This document shows positions 13,236-24,234 of a stretch of DNA of 64,000 nt, in pieces (within the stretch, counting starts at the first letter, position 1; each line of letters begins with the position of its first letter). This stretch comes from Rostratula benghalensis (Eukaryota; Chordata; Aves; Charadriiformes; Rostratulidae). The DNA lies in the NCBI GenBank assembly GCA_013399305.1, contig VXAI01000021.1, positions 4,093,874 to 4,157,873 on the forward strand. The letters are read 5' to 3'. The notes below the pieces were generated by a model. The model ran no database searches. It was not told where the DNA came from and was given only the letters and a program-made list of their open reading frames with translations. Made by a program: the position numbers and the translations under genes.

Positions 13236-14047
13236 TAAAATCAATCAAAAAAACAAAAAACCCAAAGTGACTTGGACAGTCTCTGGACATCATCAAAGAA
13301 ATTAGGACCTTAAAATGAAATAAAACCTACAGTGAAATTTTCCCCTCGATGTGAATGTGTCTGTGCTGTTGCTTGGGTGTAAAGGCAGCACCCATGGACC
13401 ATGAGAAGGAAGTTTAACTGTTTATTTAGGACTCTATTTGTATCTGTTCACTCATAGTGGTTAGTAGCTTCCTAGATAAGGCATCTCATTGAAGGGTATA
13501 TCCAGACTCACTATTTAGTCCCACTCAGCTCAGGCCTAATTTGGCACTCAGTGACTTACATGAAAACATCTCCTAGATCACACGAGAGACTATAAAGCGA
13601 CAAGCAACTCTAGCATTCAGATTGAGAGGTTAAAAGCTAGTGGCAAAAAACCCCATTTGGCTGTAGAGATTTCTGAGATCCATTTCTGCCACTTCAACAA
13701 CCTGTTTGGCACACTCAAATAAGGATTGGGACCCATCTGGGAGTAAGGGTTAAACAGTTGCTGGTTCATCTGCTAGATCAGCAGAGGCCTTGGAGCTGGC
13801 TGCACCAGGATGCCAGCTTTGCTGGGAAGAAGGGCAGACAGGAGACATGCTGCGCTGGCTACACCACTGCCACTAGCAGCAGCAGCATATTTTTTTCCAG
13901 TGTTCATGGTTACATTAATTGTTAATGACAAAGGCAACCTTCACTCTGTGTGGTTTCCTGCCCATATTTGGATCCTTTACAAGGCCCCCCTTTTTCTTCC
14001 TCTCCTCCCCCTACCATCATCCCTTCCCTTTCTCTGATAGGAAATGC

Positions 14048-14130
14048 AACCCGAGATGTGCGAAAAAACAGTGCGCATATTGTCATTTAATTGGCCCCTT
14101 GCTCAGGCGCATCGGGCCTCAGCGCGTGTG
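14048..14130. other. Isolated CpG cluster
   Basis: Seven CpG dinucleotides fall within 14052-14126, in a window where CpG is otherwise rare. The cluster includes GCGC, ATCGG and AGCGCG words and sits next to the TTAATTGG motif. It is too short for a standard CpG island. It may be an unmethylated regulatory element or a conserved block; no promoter or exon was identified. Confidence 0.5.
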
Positions 14131-16260
14131 CTGTAGGGTGTCTGCTCCACAACAGGAAAGAATAAACCCAGACTCAAATCATAGGAAATTCATCAAATAT
14201 GCTTCTTAGAGTTCTGTCTTTCAAGGTCTGTTTCCCTGCCATATGATCTCTATAAACCAAATTACTGCTGGCCTGAGTACAAGACTGGAGGCGCCTGGGG
14301 CTAACATATAATGAATGCCAAATGCATGTGACAATAGACTGATCATGGAGAAGAACTGAAAATTTTTTAAGTAGTTCTTTTATTTCATTTATAAAAAGCA
14401 AACTGACTACACTTAATACATTTAAAAGGAGACAATCATTTCCCTGCAGTTCCAGACCTGCATAACAAACCTTTTTATATACGTCCCATTAAACAGCTAG
14501 GACACAAGATACTTTTGAATAAGGCTGAATCAAGTATAGAATATAAAATAAATTAAAAATACCTCTTTTTAGTTTGGGAGGAATGTACACATTATTGAAT
14601 TATCTAAATTTTTCCTTTTACAATTCTTTCTACCCCTCAATTACAACACAACAAGAGGGTAAACTCCTTCTGCTGGGAAAGTATTATCTCAAAACTTCTG
14701 GATGCTAAAAAAGAAAGCTGCTTAAAGGTTAGAGTGATGTAAGATGAATTATGTTTATTAATTTGTGCAATTAGCAGTCAACCAGAAATTTTTATCCCTG
14801 CATTGCCAATTATTCTAAATAACCTAACAAGTTCAAGTGTTGCTATTGCAGGATCAGAGGAAATTTGAAATCTCCAGAAGAAAATATATCGTACTCTTTA
14901 CTACAGACAGAGGGTAATTAATATTGCTTTTTAGGTTTTAGGAAATACTGCACTTAGAGCTACAAGTCAACTAGAGGACCGTCTATAACCTATAAGTGCT
15001 CCCATATTCATAGACATCAGGAGTCTTAGAGTTAAAAAAAGTAATAATACGTACATATTAATAGATCACAGTTTTTTCCTTTGGAGAGTATATTTTTGAA
15101 AGGGACTAAGGCAGCAATAGCAGCTCCCCTAAATACTCTAAATCATATAATTGTTTATATAAATAACAGTGCTCACACTAATTAATAGTGAATGATTTGT
15201 ATATGCAAGTATCTGATAAATAAAGCCAAAGAAAAAAAAAAACAACTGTCTTTTAAGTTGACACTTAAAAAACTCCCAAACATGTTGCTTGAAGGCTTGA
15301 AACTAGTTAAATACAAGATTATTTTAATCACATTTGAATGAGGAACATGAAATATGGTCCATGAGGTCATGTGATTCAGCAAAACCTTTTTTTCATTTCC
15401 TTTTTTTTTCCTGGTTAAATAGAAACCAAAGCAAAATTGCCAGAATACTTCTTTAGTCATATTTTAATCAAAGTGCTTAAGAAAAGTGCCTGTAGCTAAT
15501 AAAAATTTACCTCCCTAGGGCCTTCTGTCGAAAGAATCTAAAGAAACATTGACCTACTCTTGAAAGCAGTAGCTGTGTTGGACATGTCAGGAACACATAC
15601 GGATGCTTAGGTCTCAGTCTTTCTTCTATAAAGCTGATACATGGACGGGAGAGATGAGAGATGGGAAAGAGAAGAGCTTGCAAGAACAGAACTATAATTT
15701 TGAAATCTAACTCTAATATCAATTTATTAGATAGAGCAGAGCAGAATTATTTTTCATAAGTTTTGAGTGTATCTACATTGCTGCAGAGAGTGGGTTCTGA
15801 TCTGTCCATCAGTTAGAAATAGCTCCAATGATATCAGTTACAATTAACTGATACAAAGTCACCATTAGTGAAATGTGAATCAGTCGTAGAGCATCTATTT
15901 GTAGTGTTCTTTTAAAACACAACGGAAAAAGTTTGCTTTGTTGCATGTATGAACAAAGGAAAACTTTTTCAAGCAATGAGACAGCAAAATTGTGCTGTCT
16001 CTATTTTCAAGTTGAACAAGTGAAGAATTGTCTTAAATTCAATTTCAGGTACTTATTCCTGCCCATAAAACTTCTTTAAACTGGTCAGAAAAGTAATGAA
16101 CGAGCAAGATATTAGCTTGTATAGAATATTTGCGAAAAAGTAGTTTCTGATTTCTTTATGCAGGATGCCAGAATGTTCATGAACACAGATGACAAGTCAC
16201 TCTGGGCTACACTGACAGCCATTACACCATTCATGTTCTTTGTATTTTCCACATATTTAT

Positions 16261-16282
16261 ACAAACAAACAAACAAACAAAA
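16261..16282. repeat. (ACAA)n microsatellite
   Basis: Five ACAA units in a row just inside the right inverted arm. Simple repeat. Confidence 0.9.
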
Positions 16283-16349
16283 TCAACAAACTGCTTAAAT
16301 AAAACAATGCAAAACAAGCCAAAGAATGACTTTAAAATATGTGGTTTAG

Positions 16350-17044
16350 ATGCCCTGATCTAAGCACTGTTCACACAGAGTTAGAATTCAAACATAAAGG
16401 AGGAGACAATCAAGGTTACATTTAAATTCACTTAGAAAACACATGCATTTGAGATGCAATTCTAATTGTTTGATCTTGTGGGTTTCATGCTAAACGTGGA
16501 TAAGCAGGATGGACTGTCTTATATTTTTCAAATTAATTTCAGGCAGAAGAAGCACATGGATTGTCTTTAAATGTTTCATAGGAAGTTGGGAAAGAAACAC
16601 AGGAAAGGTGTCTAGGTGCTGGAAGGCTGCTGTAAGGTCTCCTTGGAACCTCCTCTTCTCCAGCCTGAACAACCCAACTCTCCTCCCAGCCTGTCCTCAC
16701 AGGAGAGGTGCTCCAGCCCTCTGATCATCTCCATGGCCCTCCTCTGCCTGGACTTGCTCCAACAAGTCCATGTCCTTCTTATGTTGGGAGCTCAAGAGCT
16801 GGATGCAATGCTCCAGGTGAGGTCTCACCAGAACAGAGTAGAGGGACAGAATCACCTACTGGCTAAGCTTTTTTGATGCATCCCAAGGTGCACTTGGCAT
16901 TCTGGTCTGTGAGTGTGCATTGCTGGGTGATGCTGAGCCTCTCATCAACCAATGCCCGCAAGTCCTTCTCCTCAGGGTTGCTCACAATCCATTCTCTGCC
17001 CAACCTGTATTTATGCTTGGGATTACTCCATCCTGTGTGCAGGG
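16350..17044 (-). repeat. Right arm of the 695-bp inverted duplication
   Basis: Reverse complement of 10981-11675 with the same length and no mismatch seen. On the minus strand the arm begins within the CR1 reverse transcriptase ([15 protein letters not shown]), where the reading frame is continuous with upstream CR1 code at 17045-17210. It ends in unique DNA at 16350. Because CR1 continues naturally across the outer edge here but not in the left arm, this arm is the likelier original copy (inference). Confidence 0.93.
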
Positions 17045-17783
17045 CCGTGCACCTGGCCTTGTTGAACTTCAAGGGGTTGGCATGGGCCCCCCTGTCAAGT
17101 GTGTCAAGGTCCCTCTGGATGGCTTCCTTTTCCTCCAGCATGTCAACAGCACCATAGAGCTTGGTGTTATCAGCAAACTTGCCCAGGGTGCACTCAATCC
17201 CAACATTCATGTCACCAACAAAGATATTAAATAGTATTGACTACTGACTCCCGAGGGACACCACTCGCCACTGATCTCCCCTTGGACATTGAGCCATTGA
17301 CTGCAACTCTTTGAGTGTGGCCACCCAGGCAGTTCCTTATGCATTGAGTAGTCCGTCTGTCAAATCCATGTCTCTCCGATTTAGAGACAAGGATGTTGTG
17401 TGGGACAGTGTCAAAATGCTTTTCCCGGGTCCAGGTAGATTACATCAGTTGCTCTTCATTCATCCACCGATGCTGTAACGCCATTGGGGAAGGCCACCAA
17501 ATCTGTCAGACACAATTTGCCTTTAGTGAAACCCTGTTGACTGTCACCGATCACCTCTTTATTTTCTATGTGCCTTAGCAGAGTTTCCAGGAGGATCTGT
17601 TCCATGATCTTGCTGGGCACAGAGGTGAGACTGACCAACGTCGAGCAGTAGCCCAGGTCTTCCATTTTTCTTTTTTTAAATGTGGGGTTATGTTTGCTCT
17701 TTTCCAGTCAGCAGGAACTTCACCAGACTGCCATGACTTCTCAAGTATGACAGATAGTGGCATGGCAAATTCATCTGTGAGAG
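16614..17783 (-). mobile_element. CR1 LINE fragment with reverse transcriptase, minus strand
   Basis: Read on the minus strand this covers CR1 ORF2 from just before the first reverse transcriptase blocks to the C-terminus. Visible text includes [45 protein letters not shown] and [11 protein letters not shown]. It then reads [32 protein letters not shown] and, in another frame, LYSVLVRPHLEHCIQL. The catalytic box FADD has become FADN, and the motif B word normally GVPQGS reads GVPRES. Frameshifts and stops are present, so it is inactive. The right end meets a plus-strand CR1 head to head at about 17780. The left end lies at about 16614, before the normal 3' tail. Its left 431 bases lie inside the right arm of the inverted duplication. 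Confidence 0.93.
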
Positions 17784-18174
17784 TTGGGGTTGTTCAGCCT
17801 GGAGAAAAGGCGGCTCCAGGGAAACCTTATTGCAGCCTTCCAGTATCTAAAGAAGCCTTCAGGAAAGATGGGGAAAGATTCTTTATCAGGGAGTGTAGTC
17901 ATAGGATGAGGTGTAGTGATTTTAATCTGAAATAGGGGATATTTCGATTAGATATTTGGAAGAAATACTGTAGTGTGAGGGTTGTGAGGTACTGGAACAG
18001 GTTGCCTAGAGAATTTGTGGACACCCCATCCCTGTTGTTGTTCAAGACCAGGCTGGATGGGTCTTTAAGAAACCTGTTCTAGTGGGAGGTATCCCGGCCT
18101 GTGGCGGGGGGGTTGAAATGTGATGATTTTTAATGTCCCTTCCAACCCAAACCATTCTACAATCCCGTGATATC
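17779..18174 (+). mobile_element. CR1 LINE 3' end, plus strand
   Basis: This is the last ~400 bases of a CR1. It starts GAGAGTTGGGGTTGTTCAGC, coding the C-terminal ORF2 word SLEKRRLQGNLI in degraded form. It then reads FRKDGERFFIRE and VRYWNRLP-like text (AGGTACTGGAACAGGTTGCC near 17989). It ends TCCCTTCCAACCCAAACC with an ATTCTACAATCC tail. It begins within five or six bases of the end of the minus-strand CR1, and the two share TGAGAG at the join. In element coordinates it starts only about 70 bases before the point where the minus-strand piece stops, which fits a single 5'-inverted insertion (inference). Confidence 0.92.
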
Positions 18175-18249
18175 TGTGGATTCATCTCATCAGATTGCAT
18201 GGATTTGTACACCTTCAAGTCTCCTTAGATGGTCTCACACCTGATTTTC

Positions 18250-18910
18250 TTCTACAGTGGGTATTTCCCCATTCTCCCATTTTTCCAATCTCTGCATTTG
18301 CCTTTGTCATTTCTGCCCTATCCATAGCAAACAAGGTGAAAAATTACTTCTTCCTGATTTGGAGCTCTCTTTTGTGTATTTGAATATTGCCATCATACTT
18401 CCCTTTAGCCATTTTCGTAGTCTAAACAAGTCTTCTAGTCTTTCTTCAGAGAATGTGTTTTCTGGATCATTTTTGTTGTTCTCCAGTGGGCTATTTTCTA
18501 TGCCAATGTGATGCCTCACCCCAGAGGCTGTATTCTACCTGTTGCCATACCACAAAGTGAAGTGTAAGAATTCTATTAATGCTTCTCCCATTGAACTGGA
18601 CTTTTTTCGTTGTTTTCTTTTTTTTCACCCCAGCTGTGACGCTGTTGTCTAATATACTCTGCTTGTGACTCCCTTGAATAAAATTTGGCAAAACTGCCAT
18701 CTCTTGGCTTTTTCCAACTTGAATTTAGAACATTGGGAATTGTCAACTGATAAGTCATTTGGTCTTTTTAGGTCATTTGATATCAGGTTCATTTTGAATT
18801 CTAGTTCTGATGTCTCCAGCCTCTCCTCCTAGTTAGCTGGCAGCGGCAAATTTAGTGTGTGCTAATTCATCATTAAGGTCATTATCTTTGCATTGTGTAC
18901 AAAACTGACT
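18250..18910 (-). mobile_element. Old, highly diverged CR1-type LINE remnant, minus strand
   Basis: On the minus strand around 18380-18460 the text EERLEDLFRLRKWLKGSMMAIFKYTKE matches the CR1 C-terminal pattern EERL-LF-L-KR-L-G-MIA-FKY. Plus-strand words such as CAGTGGGTATTTCCCC (18256 on) and GCAAATTTAGTG near 18848 fit the reverse complement of an older CR1 family. It is more decayed than the neighbouring copies and has several stops. The limits are rough; the part beyond 18600 is weaker than the 18250-18540 part. Confidence 0.65.
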
Positions 18911-20614
18911 AAGTTTTAATTTTCTCCGCGATTTCCTAGAAAATATCCTCAAATAGATTTTTTTTGAGCACTGCTCTTTCTCAGCTTGTAGTAAGCCTTA
19001 AGTTAGCACAAGTGAAACGTAAATTCTCAGACTATAGTAACAGTCAAAAAAGAGAGCTGAGATGACCTTAAGTAGATAAATATGAACATTTTTTGTTTAA
19101 AAATTTAAATTGTAATGAGAATGTACTGGTCATAGAAGGCTATGCAGATGAAGATAAGCCCTTTACAAAGAAGATATTACACAACAAACCCAGCAGTTAA
19201 GCAACTTGACAGCTTTTCTCTTTGGATGTATAAAACTGAATCATAATTGCTAACAATTGCTAGCTATTAGACTATATATCTATGAAGAAACCAAAACAGA
19301 ATATGTTTCTACCGGAGTTGGAAGGACTTGCTTTTACCCCTTCTGCAAAGTTTTGATGGAAATGAAGAAAAATAGTAATGTTTGTAGCATTCTTATACAG
19401 ATAACTTCACTTTCTGTGATGAATGAGCTTGCTGAGAGTTGAATGTTGTAGAGAAAAATATAAATTTCAAAATAAAAACATTATTCTCATTTATAAGTAT
19501 TCAGTAGGATGGTTATTTATTGAAAAGCATTCAGTTTTGAAGAGAATATTTGTTTAATCAAAAGCTTCTCATTATATGCCACAGAGTGCTTGATTTTAAG
19601 CCCAGCTCTATCCTGTCAAAAAGGAAAATTTGAAGACAGCATGTCTTTTCTTCTTCCCCCTAGGCTACTGACAGTAGTTTGGTCTATGGCACAAACTAGA
19701 GCTACTTCAGAATAGTACGTACAGGCAAATGCAGCTGCACTGGATTAAGGGGCTGTTATGGGAGAAAGCTCTTGAAATTCAGCACCACTTTCTCTGTATC
19801 TCTGATATATGGCAAATTTTGAGACTTCTGTTGCATATGATGAGAAACATAGTTTTAACATCAGTTTTAATACTATCTTCTAGCAATGTAGTATGGGGAA
19901 GTGGCAAGAAAATGGGCATTGAGTTCTCTCCATAGTCTTTGTTTCTGAGAATACAGACTACTCCTTTTTGTAGGTTTTTAAAACCTTTTGATGGGTTCTT
20001 AAGTATTTGCTAATACTACAGGGTACAGTTTTTATACCTTCAGTGAATATTTTAATTGAACATAAACTGAAATACTCTCATTCAAATACTTGTTCTGGGT
20101 AATCTGTAACAGCTATCTTGTTACAGAAAACTGTTGAGGAAAAAATAATTCTTTTTCATTGTGACCGCATAATAGCAAATGTTTTTGATTGATTGATCTA
20201 CAGCTATAATCCCCATTTTTCACTTGCTTGCCACTACTGGGTTTTTTCTTTTTTTTTTTTTTGTGTGTGCCACAACACCTAAGATTATGATCTATTTAAT
20301 TTTCATAGAGTTAGCAAAATATCATGCTACATGTGAATGTCTAGTAAATATATAACAATTAGGTTATGTACAATAACTGTAACCCTAGAATCATCAGCAC
20401 TTACTATGTGAATAAAGAGGTCAGCAAGTGCGAATCTGTCCTTAACTCTTTGACCAATACTGCTTGATGAAAAGCTCAGGTTATAAAGCTAGTGAAGAAG
20501 CTAATGTGGCTGCAGTTATAACAAGAACAAGATAGGGAGGATTTGGAGGTTATGTGAAGCAAATGCAAATATGCAGTTCTGTCAGCTACTGTTCCTGCAT
20601 AACAGTTCTGGCAT

Positions 20615-20640
20615 AAAAAAAAAAAAAAAAAGAAAAAAGA
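20615..20640. repeat. A-rich tract
   Basis: A run of 17 A bases followed by GAAAAAAGA. Simple repeat with no clear retrocopy upstream. Confidence 0.9.
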
Positions 20641-23600
20641 TAAAAGAAATCCTGCAGCTACTTTCCAATGCTGTAAATAATGTTACAATATTGCTCCTAT
20701 TTTGATAGTTTTTTAAAAAATCAATTAAACTGTCAGGTATATCTATATGTGATGACGTAAGAAACATATTAACTTGTCACATTGTTGTAACAATAAAGCA
20801 TCTTTCATATTATTTTATAGTTCAAAATATTCATCCTGTTTGATTTAAACAAATTAATCTATTATATGACCCTATCATGACATTCACTCAATAGAATACT
20901 GTGAAACATGTATGAATGGTGCTTGAAACCCATTTCAAAACATATATATTTTTTTGCAAGCAAACACAAAAGAAACTCAGACCTAAGTGAGGTTATGTAG
21001 AACATTAATTCCAGTGCCTCACCTTGACCTGGCAGTCGCATATGGATGTGTAGTGAGTATTTATCCCAAAAGGGTCCCACGCAGCATTGACTTGTACTCC
21101 TTGCATGGTCACAAAAATGCTTCTTAGTTCTGTACCAAATATTTGAGACTTACAATAAATGATCAAAATATTTTTTATACACATATGTATATGCATGAGG
21201 TATCTCTGGAGTATGCATTCTTTACAATAGTAGAAGATTTCTTAGGCAAAATTCCACAATGTTCATAGAAAGAACGTGGTACTAAAAGAGAAGCAGAGAA
21301 GTGTAACATTTCAGTTGTATTTGTTGTATATCAAGGTCTAACGACACAAAGTTATCATCTCTGTGGATTCTTGGAAGATCCTGAGCACTGTAGTATCAAG
21401 GCTTATATCAATCCTAAATGGACAAAAAAGGCTGTTGAAACTCAGCATATATTCCTGGAATAGTTATTGAAGAGGCAAATTTTAGCCCAGCTGGCCAAAT
21501 AGCTCATTGTAATGAAAATATAAACATCTGTGACTTTTTAGCAGATGTACTACTATTTGGGAAGTTCAATAGTATCTAAAAGGGAATTAGATTCATATTG
21601 AAAGGTAATCCTGAAGTCTTAAAATGCATTGATTCTTATTTTGAGTTACATGTTCTAATAAAGCTGTCAGCATTTTGGCTTCCCGTTTTAGCAAAACTGT
21701 AAAACCCCTGTGAACTGGTTTGAATTCATTTTGGATTGGAGATTCTCTCAATCCCAGAAGGAGTAGTAGGCCATGATTCATAACATACGCCTTAGTTGGA
21801 GTTTCCTATTCATTTCTGGACTTGTCAATTTACCTGAATAGCTTGCTTTCTTGTAAAATGTCATTAAAAGTCACTTCATTCACTGAATTCCTGACAGGAT
21901 GGTGAGTATTAGATTCCCTCTCTAAAACACACATGTAGTTGCAAAATTGGCTCTAGAAGAAGTTGGTTATTGTGAACAGAAATGTCTGAGGAATGAAGAG
22001 AGCATCAGGAAATACACCCTTGAAGCTCACTGCATTTGATCTGAACTATACTTTTTGATACAACAAACATTGATATGAACTATATTTTGGGTAAGAGGTA
22101 GGATGCCTTTTCCCTCATCTTTGCATGGGACGCACCGGCTATTCATCTTGAAATCAGTGCCAAAAATCCCAATGACTTCAACAAAACGCAGGCTGTCCCA
22201 TATTTTATAAAAGAAGTTAACATACATAGCAGAAACTTGGCTAAATTCTCTATGCTTTACTAAGGTAAAATTTCCACTAATGGGATGAGGTCCTTCTTCC
22301 TGAAAGTCGATAAATCCAAACAACATTGCAAATCTCTGAACTTTCAAGGTCTGAAATGTCTTTTTGTCTTCCCTTTCACTTATGGTTATTTCCAATGGAT
22401 AAGACTGTCTCTGAAACTCAGTGATTTATTTCACTTCAGACCACAGCATTTCTTTCCCTTAGACATGTGACTATACAACATGAAAGCATTTCAATAGCCT
22501 TTCCTCTTCCCGTGGTTTCTTTTTTTAAGAGGGAAAAAAGACTATGCATCCTTGTATTATAGAAATAATTACAGCTGCATTATTGAAACTGTAATTTTAC
22601 TAGCCTTGTGCAATCAGAATGTTAACACTGCTTTAAAAGTGTGCAAAGATATACATCTGCCTTTGAGTTTAACTGCTTGGAAAACTTTGGAATAAATACG
22701 AGGGTTTTCTCCCTCTTCAGAAGCATGATGTGAATGCTGTTACAGTACTAGTTTTGTTTCAATACAAGACCTGTACTGTAAGCCTTTGGTGGCTGAAAGG
22801 TAAATTACATTCATGCAAAACAAAACTGATGAACTACTGAAAGCTGTAGCTGCTGAAATAAATTCCTGTGTGCTAAATTTATGAGAACTATGCACTGTGT
22901 ACACCACAGTACATTCACTTCTAGGTTCAACTTTCAAAATACTTTCATTACCAAAATAAGTATCAATATTGTGAGAACAAGGTCCACCAGTGATGAGTAG
23001 AAAGGCATAATTTTGTTGTTGGAAATACTGATGCTCATCAGCATATATTAAACCTTGCATTTCATTAACAAGGCCTAAAGGCTGAGTTTAAGAGGTACTC
23101 TCCTGTATTAACAGTCTTGATGTGGAATTTTAGAGCCTCCAAGCACCAAGGTTTCCTCCTACAGGCTTGCTTTGTTTTGTCCTTTATGAATGTACTTGTT
23201 TCCTCAACTGCAGTCTCCTGTTTATCCTCTGTATATTTCTGCTTATGACAACAACCAGCTTACTGAGGGAGACTGAAAAGAGGTTGGCTAAAGAATGACT
23301 AATGTGTTCCTTTTTTTGCACAGCCTTCTGTAGAGTAAAAAATTTGATGTTTGAATAGTAGAACAGAAAGACAGTAACTTTTTCTCAAGTTTTGTGCTGA
23401 ATTGGGTAACTGTCTAGCATAAAAGTGTTCAGTATGATGCTGAAGTGTGTTTGCTGTACTTCTCACATCAAATAATAAGAAAGACAGCAAGTGTTGGTCT
23501 TCCAGAACACATCCATTTAATGCAGTTTTTGCACATGCCATGTCTTATTTTATGTTCTAAAACCTTAAGAACTTACACACATAGTAATGATTGGGATGTA

Positions 23601-24204
23601 ATTGTCAAAGAGCAGATACTTCTAAGGTGATGATCTGCGTAATTGATTGAAAAAATATGGACTTCACAACAGCCAAGACAAGCTTAAATTTGAATGTAGC
23701 CCCTGTTACACAAAAGGCAGTTCTCCTTACTGGTGGACACCTATTAAGCAAACATAATCATTCACTTGTGACAAAAAGTAAAAGTAACACTGTCAGCCCA
23801 GAAAAACAAAAAGGATTTTTATTTTGATTATTTTTAAAGTTTAATGACAAATCCTTTCCTGTCTTCACATTAAAAAATAAAGGCTGTGCTGGATTCCCAT
23901 TAAGGGACTGCTTTAGAGCCTGGTTCTCCGAGGCACTTACATTGTTTAAATTTTAATTTCTAGTCTGAAATTTTAATTTAAAACAGTACTTATAAACAAA
24001 AAGAGAGTTTCTCATAGTCTTTGGCTTCTACTCTTGCAAAATCTTCTAAGCTTTTTACCTGTCCCAGTGAATTCTCTGCAAACTCCCAAAGGCATGTGTC
24101 CCCTTCTTTTGGCCTCCCCACATCAGTGCTACAGTACTGTGGGAAAACACTCTACTTAATGCCTTCCCAAGATATTTTGACTATGAATAGAATACATGAA
24201 AAGA

Positions 24205-24234
24205 CATAAGACTAAATTTACCTTTAGTCTTATG
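24205..24234. repeat. Perfect 12-bp hairpin
   Basis: CATAAGACTAAA at 24205-24216 pairs exactly with TTTAGTCTTATG at 24223-24234 around a 6-base loop. It stands alone in non-coding DNA and is not followed by a T run. It could be a chance hairpin or the remains of a palindromic transposon. Confidence 0.85.

Larger units (their letters stand above)
11676..16349. other. 4,674-bp spacer between the inverted arms
   Basis: This is non-coding DNA with no recognisable gene or CR1 element. It contains a short hairpin at 12170-12198, an AACC-type simple repeat at 12537-12582, a purine-rich tract at 13183-13235 and an ACAA repeat at 16261-16282. Two sub-blocks, about 12795-13060 and 13500-14200, are richer in GC than their surroundings, and a tight CpG cluster lies at 14052-14126. 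These look like candidate conserved or regulatory blocks, which is inference. The longest frames (82 to 96 codons) match no protein I recognise. Confidence 0.6.

Noticed and set aside
10981..17044. The inverted pair as terminal inverted repeats of a DNA transposon
   Set aside because: The arms consist of CR1 plus unique flank, the spacer has no transposase and no target-site duplication is visible at the outer edges.
16873..17234. Plus-strand frames of 94 and 104 codons
   Set aside because: Antisense shadows of the minus-strand CR1 reverse transcriptase.
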